NCBI GenBank assembly: GCA_020746835.1
Contig: JAGPNK010000011.1
Span: forward strand, 930,001 to 994,000
Length of the DNA stretch: 64,000 nt
From: Stachybotrys elegans
Lineage: Eukaryota > Ascomycota > Sordariomycetes > Hypocreales > Stachybotryaceae
Direction: 5' to 3'
The notes under the pieces were generated by a model. It worked only from the letters and a program-made list of their open reading frames with translations. It did no database searches and was not told where the DNA came from. Shown piece after piece: positions 21,333 to 33,742 of this stretch; positions within the stretch are counted from its first letter, which is position 1; every line of letters begins with the position of its first letter. Both the position numbers and the translations under genes were made by a program.

Positions 21333-21722
21333 GGCAGCCAGAGCAGGCGGTTGCGTCTCTTTTGTATGTCTTTTGGTTTTGGTCTTTGGCCTTTGGGAGA
21401 CGTGACACTGATTGGCTTGCACCGAAAGGGAAAAAGGCCAGACGCGGATGCACGTGATGGGCTGAGCCAATTCCCGTGCTAGGCCGGACAAGGAATAGGG
21501 CGCTAAGCCTCACCTCTGACGTCGAGCATCGATTGGGCCGGCATGTGGCTGCGCCCTGCTTCCCAATCATCACTGGCTCTGATTTCTTGTTGGATTACCT
21601 GCCTGCCGACCATTTCACCTCTGCCGCAGAACCACCGACCGAATTCCCCCTCGAGCGACGATACGCATCACCAGCACACAACTCCTTAACACTCTACCGC
21701 GTCGCCTCCATCGTCTTTCAAC
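21333..21722. promoter_or_regulatory. Shared divergent promoter (PTH1 and Rvs161)
   Basis: 390 bases between divergent starts. No regulatory motif stands out and no gene is seen. Confidence 0.5.
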
Positions 21723-22718
21723 ATGTCGTGGGCGGGTAAGAGCCCTTTGTCCACCCCGCAGTCGAGGCGGAGGGGGGCTAATTGAGACAGGCTTCAAGAA
21801 GAATGTGAACCGCGCGACGACGCAGGTGATGATGAAGACGGGTGAGGAGGCCTCCCGGCGACGAAGTGCGAGCGCGAGTTGCTGATGGAGCTGCAGGTCA
21901 TGTCGAGAAGACCAACGATCGCGATTACGAGGTGGAAGAGAGGTGGGGGATTCCCTGATGACGCCAGCGCCCCTGGCTAACCTTGCTCTCAGACGCTTCA
22001 AGACGATGGAAACGGCTGCCCTGCGCTTGCAAAAGGAGTCCAAGGGCTATCTAGATTCTCTCCGAGGTGAGCAGGCCAACCGATAGCCACGGGCAACGGT
22101 AGCTAACCGCAGGCAGCCATGACGGCGTCACAGATGCGCATCGCCGAGACGATAGACGCCTTCTACGGCGACTCGGGGGCCAAGGACGGCGTCAGCAGAA
22201 GCTACAAGCAGGCGGTCGAGGACCTCGACGCCGAGACCATCAAAGCCCTCGACGGGCCCTACCGAACCACGGTGCTCGACCCCATCAGCCGCTTCTGCGC
22301 CTACTTCCCCGACGTCAACGAGTGCATCAAGAAGCGCGCCAACAAGCTGCTAGACTACGACGCGCTGCGCGCCCGCGTCAAGCGCCTCGTCGAGAAGCCC
22401 GACAAGGACGCCACCAAGCTGCCGCGCACCGAGAAGGAGATGGACATGGCCAGGCAGCTCTACGAGCAGCTCAACGAGCAGCTGAGCACCGAGCTGCCCC
22501 AGCTCATCGACCTGCGCGTCCCCTACCTCGACCCCAGCTTCGAGGCCCTCGTCAAGATCCAGCTGCGCTTCTGCGCCGAGGCCTACTCCCGCATGGCCCA
22601 GGTCCAGCAGTACCTCGACGCCGACACGAGAGACCAGTACGCCGAGGGCCACCTGGATGCGCGCGTCGAGCAGGTGCTGCAGGAGATTCGCGAGCTGAGC
22701 ATCAGCGGCACCGTCTGA
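21723..22718 (+). CDS. rvs161: BAR-domain protein Rvs161 (amphiphysin family)
   Basis: Membrane-curving protein that pairs with Rvs167 at endocytic sites and acts in vesicle scission, cell fusion and actin organisation. Five exons, 21723-21735, 21791-21841, 21897-21942, 21993-22066 and 22117-22718, join in phase to 261 residues, matching yeast Rvs161 (265). The first exon is only 13 bases (MSWAG). The N-terminal amphipathic start MSWAGFKKNVNRATTQV and the block LQKESKGYLDSLRAMTASQ are family hallmarks, and the BAR domain covers almost the whole protein. There is no SH3 domain, which separates it from Rvs167. Many small 5' exons followed by one large exon is a conserved layout in ascomycetes. 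Confidence 0.95.
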
Positions 22719-23818
22719 TGTGGGAGTTGCAAAAGGGGGGCAAAGTCTTTGCTGGTCGGTTTGACCAGGGAGCTGGCGCTTGGGTGGGACTGGTGCTTTT
22801 ATTTTTTTATTTTTTTGTTTTCTTATCCCCTTTTCTTGGCTTTCTCATGATAGACTGCATGTACAAACGAAACCGAGGCCGATGCCGTCAGATGTGGAGG
22901 GAGCGCCTAAGCCGCCGTCTATGCGCGCCCAGTCCAGCGTCAATACCCGGGGTCAAGAGGAACAGGGGAAGCAAGACATTGGAGTTGGGCATATACTACA
23001 CTGATCCTCTCTCACGTATAGGAGACCAGATTCTCTCCGGGGTCGGTTGCGGCATCGGAACTCCGACTCATAATCATAGTCAGTCCAACATTGCGTGCCA
23101 CCTCAGTGCCGCGTGACTGGCAGCCATCATATGTAAGACAGTAACACGTTCGCTCCGGCAGAAACCAAATCGCGTTACACTGTCTGTAGTGGCATCCACG
23201 TATTCACCTCTCGACAAGGTTCTACTCCGAGTGGTCCAATGCGTCCCGGATTTGCGGCCACGGCTATACCCAGGCCAAGGTAACAGCCATCAAACATATG
23301 ACAGAATGAGTCTTTACAGCCCCAGCAAGCTGTTTTTACGGAGTACAAAACAATCCCATCTTGAGCTGCCCTTCCTGTACTCTTCAGGACCAACGTGATC
23401 CTTTACGATGAACACTAAGCACTGGAAGAAGAGGTCCACGCATACGACAACAGTTTATTGCCACCTAGTCAGTCCGTTTTAGAATCTAATATCAATGGAT
23501 CCAATTGCCGCAGGTAGCTTACATGTCGACGCGTCACTTGACACTTCACTAAGGAGCGTATTGAGCGGGCGACTGCGCCTCGTCAGCGCCAGCGTATTCG
23601 TGTAAGAGTACGCTGTGGCTGTAGACAACTTCTTCCAAATAATTTACAAATTCCTTCTACGGCCTCATTAAAGTATTTGAAAAGATTCAAAAGTAATCGG
23701 GTTTCCGTTATAAATACCGACGAGACACTCCCATCATCACCACTCCATCACAATCACTCTGCATACACCACCGCTTTATCCTTTCTACATCCTCCAACTC
23801 ACCTTCTTCGACTTCAAA
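22719..23818. other. 1.1 kb intergenic region
   Basis: Begins with a T-rich tract (22798-22825) that probably belongs to the Rvs161 3' UTR. The rest contains no convincing gene; it becomes AT-richer from about 23440 to 23700, just before the Ysc84-like gene, as expected for a promoter. Confidence 0.6.
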
Positions 23819-24475
23819 ATGGGCGGCTACAAAGGAACCGAGCTTGAGAAGGACTGCGACAAGGCCACCAAGATCATCCAAGCCTTCATCGGTATGCCAT
23901 CCTCCCTCACTCCCACAACCGCAAACTAACTCCCCGCAGAGCACGGCAAAATATCCCAACAAGTCATCCAAAACGCCCGTGGCATCGCCGTATTCACCGG
24001 CTTCCGCGCCGGCATGTACTTTGCCGGCTCCGGCGGCTCCGGCGTCGTCCTCGCGCGCCTCGCAGACGGCACATGGTCTCCCCCCTCGGCCTTCTCCGTC
24101 CGCTCCGGCGGCGTCGGGCTCGTTTACGGCGTCGACTTTTACGATTGCGTGTGCGTCCTCAACACCCCCGAGGCCGTCGAGGCGTATACGAACCCTGAGC
24201 TCGAGCTCGGCGGCAGCGTCTCGCTCGCCGCGGGACCTATTGGCGGCAACGTTGGCGGCGCCAAGGACGTCAAGCCCGTGTGGACGTATACGAGGTCCAA
24301 GGGTATCTATGGCGGCTTGACGGTTGACGGGACAGTGATCAAGGAGAAGGCGTCGGAGAATGCGGAATTCTACGGACCTGGCTTTAGCACCGCTCAGATC
24401 CTTCACGGGGAGGTCAAGTTGCAGGAGGGAGAAAAGTGGCTTGCGGTACGACGACTACTAGACACTCTGCAATAG
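23819..24475 (+). CDS. Ysc84/SYLF-domain protein
   Basis: SYLF (DUF500) domains bind phosphoinositides and, in yeast Ysc84/Lsb3, actin at endocytic patches. Exons 23819-23891 and 23940-24475 join in phase to 202 residues, almost entirely the SYLF fold: VIQNARGIAVFTGFRAGMYF, GSGVVLARLADGTWSPPSAF and the closing KGIYGGLTVDGTVI block. It has no SH3 domain, unlike yeast Lsb3/Ysc84, so it is the short, stand-alone form common in filamentous fungi. A role in cortical actin or membrane traffic is inferred from the family. It lies about 1.1 kb from the endocytic gene rvs161, which may be coincidence. Confidence 0.9.
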
Positions 24476-24716
24476 GAGCAATGGGTTATGGGCTGCCAGA
24501 TGATGATACAGGCAAGGGAAGCTGTCTGAAGCACGCAGTGACATCTGCTGGGGGTCGAGAGCAGATACACAATGTTAGATCTCCAGTTTAATATAATACC
24601 ATTGAAATTTAAAAGCCTTGCCACCCAACCTCTACCTACTTGTACCGGTAATTGTTTTTAACTATATTTGCGCTCTAAATAACCCTTAAATTTCCCTAAA
24701 CACCAAGTCAAACCCT

Positions 24717-27700
24717 TCATCCCACCCACTTCCTCGCGTTCAAGAACATCCTGAACCACGGCCCGTACTGGTTGTCCTTCAGGTTCTCCGGCATCCAGGA
24801 GCCCACGCTGCCCATGATGGTGCGCTCAGGGTGAGGCATCATGGCCACGACCCTTCCGTCCTTGCTCTTGACTGCAGCGATACCCTCGGGCGAGCCGTTG
24901 GGGTTGAATGGGTACTTCTCCGTCACCGCGCCGTAGTTGTCAATGTAGCGCATGGGGACAAGGCCGGCGGCGTTGATGTCCTGCAGGCCGCTGGGCGATG
25001 AGAACTGCGCACGACCCTCTCCGTGGGAGACGACGATGGGAAGTGCAGAGCCCGACATGTCGGAGAAGAAGACGGAGTCCTTGCTCTCTTCGATCTTGAC
25101 CATGGAGTAGCGGCCCTCGAACTGCGCGCTCGCATTTTCGACTTGTATCTGTCAGCATGTTGCAGAATATGGCCGTCAGTCAGCGTTACTTACCGAACTT
25201 GGGCCAAGACTCAGCGCCTGGAATCAACTCCTTGAGTCTTGCCAACATCTGGCAACCATTGCAGACACCGATGGAGAAAGTATCTGCTCGCTGGAAGAAG
25301 CTCTCCATTGTCTTTCGCGCATTGGAGTGCATGAGGATAGACTGCGCCCATCCGCTTCCGGCACCAAGCACGTCACTACCATCTCAGTCAGTGGCTTGCA
25401 CTACAATCATCATATTGTGAGGACTCACCCATAGGAGAAACCACCGCAGGCTGCCAGTCCGCGGAAGCCATCCAGTGAGAACCCATTCAGAATGTCCGAC
25501 ATGTGAACATCCACGGCATCGAAGCCCGCAGCGCGGAACGCAAAGGCCATCTCTGCATGTCCGTTCACACCTTGCTCACGGAGAATGGCAACTACCACTG
25601 CATTAGCAATCTCTCCCCAATATCGAATCATGCCTGTCTTACCTCTGGGTCGACCCATCATGGCCTTCAGGTTAATCATGGCGGGCAGAGCAATATCAGC
25701 CGGATCATACTTCAGCTTGTAATGAAGACCAGGGTCCTGCGAGTCGGCGAGAGACTCCAACTCGGACTGTGCGCACGAAGGGGTGTCTCGCAGGTTCTGC
25801 ATCTCAAAAGACGTGCTGGCCCACCATTTCTGGAGACTGGCTCGGTCTTCGTCGATGATGGTCTTGGCCCTGTACTTGACGAGAAGCGACTGCTTGGCGG
25901 TCGGTCGAACGTATCCGATAGTCTTGATCAGACCATGAGGAGGGCCGCAAGTGGCGAAGCACTTGTTGAACTTCTTCTCGTCACGCGCGCGAACCTGGAA
26001 GACGGCGCCGAGCTCTTCGTTGAACAGAACATCCAGCACCTCAGCTTCAGATCGGGCGAGGTTGTCGAGAGAGAATTCAGCGCCACAGCGGCCAGCAAAC
26101 ATCATTTCTGCAACTGTGGTGAGAAGTCCGCCGTCGGAGATGTCATGGTAGGCGAGCACAATGTCCTCCTACAGTACCAATTAGCAAATAACTTCACAAT
26201 ACCCACATCCATGACGGTTGCCAACACATACCTGGTGCAGCTGCCATAAGGCATCAAAGAAGTCGGCAAATAGTTCAACGTCTCGAACATCAGGAGCCTC
26301 GTCGCCAACCTGGCCGAGACACTGCGCGAGCGCTGAACCACCCATGGCATGCTTGCCCTTGGCCAGATCGACATACAGCAAAACGCTCTCGCCGACTTCC
26401 TCAACACGGCGAAGTTGGGGAGTCCACGTGCTGCGCACATCCTCCACAAGACTGAAAGCAGAGATGACAAGAGACACAGGTGCGGTGACACTCTTGGTCT
26501 CCTTGGTCTCCCTGTCCTTCCAGGAGGCCTTCATTGACGTGGAGTCCTTGCCGACGGGGATGGAGATACCCAGGGCTGGACAGAGACCCTTGCCAATAGC
26601 TTCGACGGCTTCGTAGAGCTCGGCTCCCTCGCCTGCGTGGTTGACAGCAGCCATCCAGTTGGCGGATAACTTGACGCGCTTCAGGTCTCCATTGGCAACA
26701 CCAGGCTTGATATCAGCAGCACCGAGGTTCATCAAACTCTCGGCAACAGCCATGCGAGCAGATGCGCCGGCGGAGATGAGCGCAAGTGTGGGCTTCTCTC
26801 CCATGGCCATAGCCTCGCCGCGGTGGCTCTTGTTCTCAGTATTGAAGCTTGTCAATGTGACAGCCACATCAGCAACAGGCGTCTGCCAAGGGCCGACAAG
26901 CTGGTCACGAACCGTCAAGCCACCAACAGTGCGGTCGCCGATGGTAATGAGGTACATCTTGGATGCCACCGAGGGGAGCGAAAAGACGAGCTCCGTCGCC
27001 TTCTTGACCTGGGCACTGAGCTCAGTCAGGCCGAACTGCTCCTCGAGGCTCTTGGCCGCATTGAATGCACGAAGGTTCTTCTTGACAGTCTGGACATTCT
27101 TGGAGATTCTTCGTCCTGGAGGGAAGAGAACATCCATGGGCAGGTCGATCGGCTCAATGGGGGGCTGGACGGTGGGCTCGCGGTCAGTCAGGACCAGCTT
27201 AGCCTTGCCTTCGGAATCCTTGGCCACAGCATTGCCGACAACGGAGAATCCGCAGCGTTCTCTCCTGCAAATGGCAGTGAAGCGGTTCAGGCCTTCCTTA
27301 TTGACCAGAAGAACGTAACGCTCCTGAGCCTCGTTGCACCAGATTTGGAGAGGCGACATGGAGCCGTCGGCGCTCTCAACCTGGCGGAGCTCAAACTTGC
27401 CTCCGAAACCGGCGTCCTTGACCAGCTCCGGCAGAGCGTTCGACAGACCTCCAGCACCGACGTCATGAATGAAGGCAATCGGGCTTTCCTGTCCAAGCGC
27501 CACGCAAGTGTTGATGACCATCTGGGCACGTCTCTCCATCTCGGGGTTTCCACGCTGAACGCTGTCAAAGTCGAGATCGGCGGTCTCTTCGGTGCCCGTG
27601 TTGGACGAAGCGGCACCACCACCAAGTCCGATGAGCATGGCAGGACCTCCCAGAACAACGACGTGAGCGCCGTCCTGGACATGGACGGGGTCCTTGATGG

Positions 27701-29110
27701 CATGCTGAGGTCGCACGCTTCCAATGCCTCCAGCAATCATGATGGGCTTGTGGTAGCCTCGGTACTCGCCTGCTTCACCATTTCCGTTGGTGAGCAGAGT
27801 CCTGAAGGTTCCGGCCAGAACAGGACGTCCAAATTCGTTGTTGAATCTAGCAGAGCCGATAGGGGCTTCCAGCATGATATCGATGCTCGACGCATAGTGC
27901 GCGGGTCGTCCAATGTCAAGCTCCCAGGGCTGCTTCTTGCCGGGGATCAGCATGTCCGAAACCCAGAATCCGCAGAGGGCGGCCTTTGGCGCAGAACCTC
28001 GCCCCACGGCGCCTTCATCGCGGATCTCGCCACCGCTTCCTGTTGCGGCACCTGGGAATGGGGAGATGGCGGTCGGGTGGTTGTGCGTCTCGACCTTGAT
28101 CAGAGGCTGGACAACCTCTTTGGTCAGGCGCCAGCTACCAGTGGCATAATCGGGCGCCCAAAAGTTTCCTTCGTCTCCGGAAAGGCTGTCCATGATTAGC
28201 AAGCCATCGGAGAGGGTAGTTTTATGCCTGTGCCTGGGGCCTGGATTTCTTGGCACTGCAATGACGACTTACACGGCGGCATTGTCAGAGTAGGCGCTGA
28301 TGACGAAATCGGGAGTGGTCTTGTGGGTGTTTTTAATCATGCCAAACAGGCTGTCGTCCTTGGGAACACCATCAATGGTCCAAGAGGCATTGAAGACGTG
28401 ATGGCGACAGTGCTCCGAGTTTACTTGAGCAAACATGAAAAGCTCCACATCGTTCTGCGCACCATCTTTAGCACCGCGGACCCATGAATGTCTCTCACGG
28501 GGTGTCTTACGGGGGATCTGCCGAGGCGCTGGTACTGCTCAACCAGGTACTCCATGTTGGGCTGGTCGAGGCCTAGGCCGGCCTGCTTGTTGTAGTCCTG
28601 CAGCGCAGGCAGAGGACCGCGGGGGTCGGAAAAGATGTCGACCACAACGAGCGGGGCTCGGGTTCCCTCTGCAAAGATATTCGTAGGCTCGGGCATCGTT
28701 TGGGTGAAAGACTCGGTCATTCTGTCGTGCAGCTCGTCCCTAAAGGAGGCGAGGTCGCCGGTAAAGGAACTCTCGAACTCGATCGTGACGACGCGCCCGC
28801 GCTCAATGGTGGCCTGGACGCCGCAGACTTCGGCGATGCTGGTGGCCTTGGAGCTCCATGGCGACGGGGTGTTTCGGGGCGTGATGTAGAACCGAATCGC
28901 GTTCTCGGGGACGGCCGCGGCCGCGTCGAGGTTCGAGGCCTGCACCAGCTCCTTGACCTTGTCGACGCCCGTCTCGAGGTGGACATAGTACAGCCATTGA
29001 CCCGAGATGCGAGTCACCTTGGTGGACGTTTTGGCGGCGATGCGAGTGCTGAGCTTCTGGGCGGCCGACGCCGTGAAGCAGGACTCGCCAATCAGCACCT
29101 CGCAAGGCAT
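24717..29110 (-). CDS. ade6: Phosphoribosylformylglycinamidine (FGAM) synthase
   Basis: Fourth step of purine synthesis: converts FGAR, glutamine and ATP to FGAM in the cytosol. Six exons (minus strand: 28511-29110, 28273-28454, 26232-28233, 25429-26168, 25194-25375, 24717-25141) join in phase to 1376 residues, close to yeast Ade6 (1358). The order is N-terminal PurS-like domain, linker, two AIRS-type synthetase halves (NSEHCRHH, then [19 protein letters not shown], later HDISDGGLL) and a C-terminal glutaminase. The nucleophile is C1213 in GVCNGCQM, and the His/Glu pair lies in MMPHPERTI. The acceptor at 28233 has a competing acceptor six bases on (28227). The gene diverges from DPM3. Confidence 0.96.
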
Positions 29111-29789
29111 GATGGGCGACTGGCTCGAGCAAAGATGGGGTTTGCTGAGCGCAGAAATGCGTGCAATGGGGAGTGGGTGGGAGAAAATATTCATGGAGGG
29201 GTCGCCTTATCGCTATCAATCTGGTGGGATGAATTACCTCGTCATGGGCCCCCACACCTACCACACCTACCACACCTACCCTGGATGGAACAAACGCATC
29301 AACAAGTGTAGGATACTCTTCTGTATACAAGTATGCAGGGATTCCATGTGCCCTCTGAAAGATTTGTCTACTAAGGACTCAGCAGAAATGTATCATATTG
29401 TTAGGCTATTCGAATTGTATGCGTCATACCAGTCATTTCATCCCGCATCCTCTATAAGTTAAGACGGGACAACGATCAGCAAGGGCATTTCAACATCAGG
29501 ACTCGCTTTATCAATAATTATATTCACCATCAAAAGTGTCTAGCCATTTTAGAACAATCATAGACTTTCTACCGCCAGAAGCGCATATATGTGGTATTGT
29601 TATGGTTGAAGAGCATAGGCAGGTAGGCAGCCGGTTTGGCATACTGGGAGCTCCCCCAATCACGTGACTACTAGCTGTCCACGTCCATCCCCTAGAAACA
29701 CCACCAAACAGCCACGGGATAGTTCAACCACCGTGTCCAACTCCACGTCCTCCCATCCGCTCCTTCGCCAATCCAAGCCCATCGCAACC
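29111..29789. promoter_or_regulatory. Divergent promoter between ade6 and dpm3
   Basis: 679 bases between divergent starts, with a 9-base tandem repeat at 29252-29280 close to the ade6 side. I see no gene. Confidence 0.5.
29252..29280. repeat. Three tandem copies of a 9-base unit (CCACACCTA)
   Basis: Exact 9-mer triplicate about 145 bases upstream of the ade6 start. It could be slippage or an array of factor sites. Confidence 0.9.
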
Positions 29790-30180
29790 ATGACGCGCGC
29801 GCAGCAGACCATCTCCATCGGACTCCTCGTCTCCTCCGTACGGCCACGCCCGCCCGCCCGCAGCTTGTGCACAAGCTAACGCTTCTCCTTATAGCTCTAC
29901 CTCGCCCTGTTCCTAGGCCTGATCCCCCTCCCACCGCTGATCCAGGAGCAGATCGTCCCCGTCGTATGTCACCCGAACCCGGTCAAAAGCAGTGTTTTTG
30001 GTCTAATGCATCTTGTAGCTCCCCTTCTGGGGCCTCGTCTCGTTCGGCGCCGTCCTCCTTTTCCGCCTTGGCCTGGGCATTCTCACTTTCAACGACGTAC
30101 CCAACGCGCACAAGGAGCTCATGGCGGAGATTGACATGGCAAAGGCCGACCTGAGGAAGCTGGGCGTCGATGTCGACTAA
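29790..30180 (+). CDS. dpm3: Dolichol-phosphate mannosyltransferase subunit 3
   Basis: Small ER membrane protein that anchors and stabilises the catalytic Dpm1 in the dolichol-phosphate-mannose synthase complex, feeding N-glycosylation, GPI anchors and O-mannosylation. Three exons, 29790-29837, 29895-29963 and 30019-30180, join in phase 0 to 92 residues, the same length as the human protein. Two membrane helices (about 7-30 and 38-62) precede the family block LTFNDVPNAHKELMAEID and a cytosolic coiled tail that contacts Dpm1. The three-subunit form (Dpm1/2/3) is usual in filamentous fungi. The exons are so short that the gene is easily missed. Confidence 0.93.
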
Positions 30181-30334
30181 ATTAAACGAACCTGGTCGCA
30201 AGGGGGATGGGCACGTGTACGGTACAATGAGCCGCATCATTAGGCGTCAAAAATAAATTAGGAAGGTCATAATCATTGGCGGATTGGTATCATGGTTATC
30301 AGTACAGGCCATCAGAGTCTCGTGCTACGTTTCT

Positions 30335-32348
30335 TCATCCTCGCGTCCGCTGTGTTGTCTGGCGCCCTGCCAGGTTCTGGGCCTCTTCTCCTGCGAGCAA
30401 GGCCACAATCATCCGAGTAGCGTCAGAAGGTCTCTCGCCGTTTCCAACGACATCCTCGAACAACTTGGGCAGCTTGCTCAACGCCCCACGCTGATCTGCT
30501 CGACGCCCTGGAACATGTCAGCTTTTGTTTATAGCGAGCGGATAGGGGACACTCACATTTCCCTGGTATACCGAATTTGACGGAGAGACTGCTCTGTGCC
30601 TCGCCGCTCCAATCAAAGTGAATCTGCCACTCCAACCGTATCGTAGGTGTGCTGCCGTCGGCGAAAGGTAGCGGGAGGTCGAACGCCTGCTGGCCCATGA
30701 ATTGCAGCAGGTGAACTCGTTTACAAGAAACAACGGGCGCATCAATGCTCAATTCATCATGCTCCTCGGCGGCCACGTGCTTGCGTTTCCACACTCTTTT
30801 GGTCTTCTCCCGTAGATCTCGCTTGGACGAAAGCTCCTTTTCGAGCTCAGACCACAGCAATGCCCGCTGCGCTGCAACGCGATACCACTCGCCCATTGCC
30901 CAGGCCAAGATACCCACGTTCCTCTGCATGCTTCTGTTGCAGTTGCCGCTGCAAATCTGGTCCACAAAGGGCTGCAGCTCTGCTTTGGCGGCTGGTTCCA
31001 GCGCAGGTACGCTGAGCTCCAGGATTGTGAGGTTCATGGCATTGACCACCATCTCTATCCTGGCAGCGAATAACCCGGGGGTCTCTCTGGATCGGATAGA
31101 CATGGAATGGCGTTGCCGAGGTGGCTCACCCGGAGCGGATGCAAGCATTGCAACTTTGGATGTTACTGTGAAAGGGCTGAAGAGCTGAAGGTACGGCAAC
31201 TCCTCTTCTGCCGCCATTGGTACTGGATGGTGAGATTTTATGTCAGAGTAATTCTCGACATCAGGAACAACCAAGGACGAGAAGTTGCCGGCCTTGGAAA
31301 ACGGAAGAAATGACGAAGGTTTCAATGCGGCCTCGAGGAGTTGCTGCGACGACGTGGGCTGAGCATTGGCATCGCGAGGTAGCAGGTGTTTGCGCACCAC
31401 ATTCGCTACCTGATCCTCGTCGTTGGCGGCAAGATTGCGGCCCGAGTCTTGCATGAGGCGGATGCGCTCATTTTCACTCCTCACCACCTCGAGGTCCCTC
31501 TTCAGTCTAGCAATCTCCTCTTTGAGAGCATCCCTTTCCTGCTTCTTCTCCGCGTTGGGGTCAAATTTGAGCACCCGTCGCGCGGGATGAGTGGACTCGT
31601 CCGTCTCCACGGTCTGCTCAGGTTGCGAGTTGGTAAAGGGTCCCGCCAAGCTCCGTGACATCGCCTCCGCAAGCTCATAGCCTTGACGGGGTCGACTGGG
31701 AGGCGCCTTGAGCGGAGAGTTCTTTTTCGGTTTCTTCTTCTCCCTCCATCGCAGAGGGCTGCTGTGGATGCCTCTGGGGGGTGTTGACGAGACGGGATCC
31801 GGAACGGAGGGCGGGAGCTCTGGTTCTTCGGGCTCAGGGAATGAGACGCCTGCCACTGGCGATCGACGAAGCGTTCTTCCCATGAATGGATTTTCGTCTT
31901 CATCGTCGGGGCCAGGCCGAGGCAAAGGTCGTGGGTTGGGTTTCGCGGGGGACCTTCTGGGTGGCGCAGTCATGCCCGGGGCGGGTCTCCTGACGAGCTC
32001 TTGCAGCTCCGACGCGTCTTGTGCGATCTCATGGTCGGGCGCATCGCCCAGATCGCTTGCCGCAGGCTCGGATGGCGTCACCTCTTGGAGAGTAGCTGGC
32101 TCGAGGGCCGCGTCGCTGGCTCTTCGCCGCATAGGAGGTCGAGCAGGCGAAGACTTGGTGGGCGACAGAGACCGCCGTCGCTCGAGGATCTGTGCATGGT
32201 GGCGGGCGAGACTGGCTTTGGTGGGCGATGCGAAGGACGGGCGTTTGCGTCGCGGTCGTGATGGTGTTGTGTCGGGAGGCGCGTCGCGGGTCGAGCTGTC
32301 GTCGGTGGGCGGGGAGATGCGCCGCCTCTTGGGGGATGATTCTTCCAT
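30335..32348 (-). CDS. Coiled-coil nuclear protein, probable CENP-O/Mcm21-like kinetochore subunit
   Basis: Exons (minus strand) 30557-32348 and 30335-30507 join in phase to 654 residues. The first 220 residues are Ser/Pro/Arg-rich with several basic SPxR/K motifs typical of chromatin-associated, CDK-phosphorylated proteins. A coiled coil (about 265-300) follows. The C-terminal 350 residues form a globular part with ELPYLQLFSPFTV, EWQIHFDWSGEAQSSLSV and a closing LPKLFEDVV...ATRMIVALL segment, which resembles the fungal CENP-O (COMA complex) domain. That resemblance is from memory and moderate. Alternative: another conserved nuclear coiled-coil protein. The gene itself is clearly real. It diverges from the OXLD1-like gene. 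Confidence 0.72.
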
Positions 32349-32975
32349 AGGTGCTGCTCTGACGTTACGGCACCATTATCTGCGTCCAATTATGCCCCAA
32401 GGCTGTCTCAATTGCCGGCGGACTTGGTGTTGATATTCGACAAAGGCTGAGCCACAACGCGTCCAGGTGGGAGCTGCTCCAAAAACAATTCGAGGTGGGG
32501 CCAAAAGTGGCTTCGGGCTGCTGTTTCGGGCAAACCACACGCTGACCTGTTCCGTACCTCACTGAAGATGGCGTTAAATTGGCCCGACGAGTAAACCTGG
32601 TCACCTGTTGTCCAGATGATGAATCAACCATCCATTTTTCCTGTTTAACACTTTCTGCTTTATTCTGCTTCATTCTCCCCTTGCCCGCCAATGCCGAGAC
32701 CCTGGACTACGGAGTAATGGGCATGTGACTTTCTTAATCACATCCTCGGCCGAATGATGGCAGGCCCAAGCTGTTTCTTCTTCCGTTCCTGGCAGTGGGC
32801 CCGATGACGTCCGGCTAGTTTTCGCGCAAACCCACCATTTGAAATCCGGCATTTCTGCGATAGCATCACGATTTGACGATAATGCGCTTTTGCCCTGAAC
32901 CGCAGGCCGGCTGCTGTTGACGTGGTACCACAGCACACCCTTCCCATACCGATACTTCCGCGTCAATAGAGAGCA
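32349..32975. promoter_or_regulatory. Divergent promoter region
   Basis: 627 bases between divergent starts (CENP-O-like and OXLD1-like). I see no gene and no striking motif. Confidence 0.5.
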
Positions 32976-33742
32976 ATGTCTGTAGCCAGAGTAGCGACAC
33001 GAGCACGTGCCGCGCTGCCCTTCTGCCGGCGTTGTTTCGCGAGCACCTCGACGTCAGCCGCGGAAGTGCAGTGGCCGCAGCGCACGCCGCTAGGCGCTTA
33101 CTACGATTCCATAATCAAGAACCCGAGCCCATATCCTTACGACAAGAAGCCGGAGACACCTCCCACCACAGCCAACGTCGACGCCCCGCCGGCAGAGAAG
33201 AAGCCCGCCAAGCGGAAGCCCGGCCGCAAACCCAAAAGCGAGACGTCGGCCGCGACGACTACTCCCTCTGAGCCTATCGAGACCACTCCCACCGACTCTC
33301 AGTCCCCCCTCGGACAGCTGAGGAGGCGGCGCGCCGAGTATTTGGAACACGGCTGTATGGCGAGGAAGAGCGCGCCGCGCACGCAGCCTCCAAGCAGGCG
33401 CAATCGACGTACGTCGCTGGCGTGTACATCCCGCCCAAGCCGGAGGAGCCCGACAACTGCTGCATGAGCGGGTGCGTCAACTGCGTGTGGGATCGGTACC
33501 GCGAGGACTTTGAGGAATGGACGGCACAGACGAAGGAGGCCGAGGCCCGGCTGGCGCAGGCCAAGAGCGACAAATCCGCCGCGAAGGCGCCGTCCCCGGT
33601 GTCAGCCGAGCCCAGCGCCGCATCAAAGGACATGTGGGACGAGAGCGCTTTCCAGGGCGTGCCTGTGGGCATTAGAGAGTTTATGCGGCTAGAGAAGCAG
33701 CTGAAGAAGCGGCACGGGGAGGAGAGCACGTTGGGTGGTTAG
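32976..33742 (+). CDS. OXLD1-like mitochondrial oxidoreductase-like domain protein (frame interrupted)
   Basis: Residues 1-25 (Arg/Ala-rich, no acidic residues) look like a mitochondrial targeting peptide. The C-terminal half carries the oxidoreductase-like signature: PPKPEEPDNCCMSGCVNCVW then DRYREDFEEW. These lie in different frames. The 5' frame stays open to about 33357, and the 3' frame is coding-like from about 33309 (ARRVFGTRLYGEEE) to the stop at 33740. The switch coincides with a run of six C at 33304-33309, where one more C would align both frames. A 146-base intron (33177-33322) would also restore phase, but its GTCGAC donor is poor and it removes coding-like sequence. So this is a sequencing or assembly error, a true frameshift, or an unusual intron. 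Confidence 0.75.

Noticed and set aside
26823..28199. 458-codon plus-strand frame opposite ade6
   Set aside because: Antisense shadow of a conserved enzyme.
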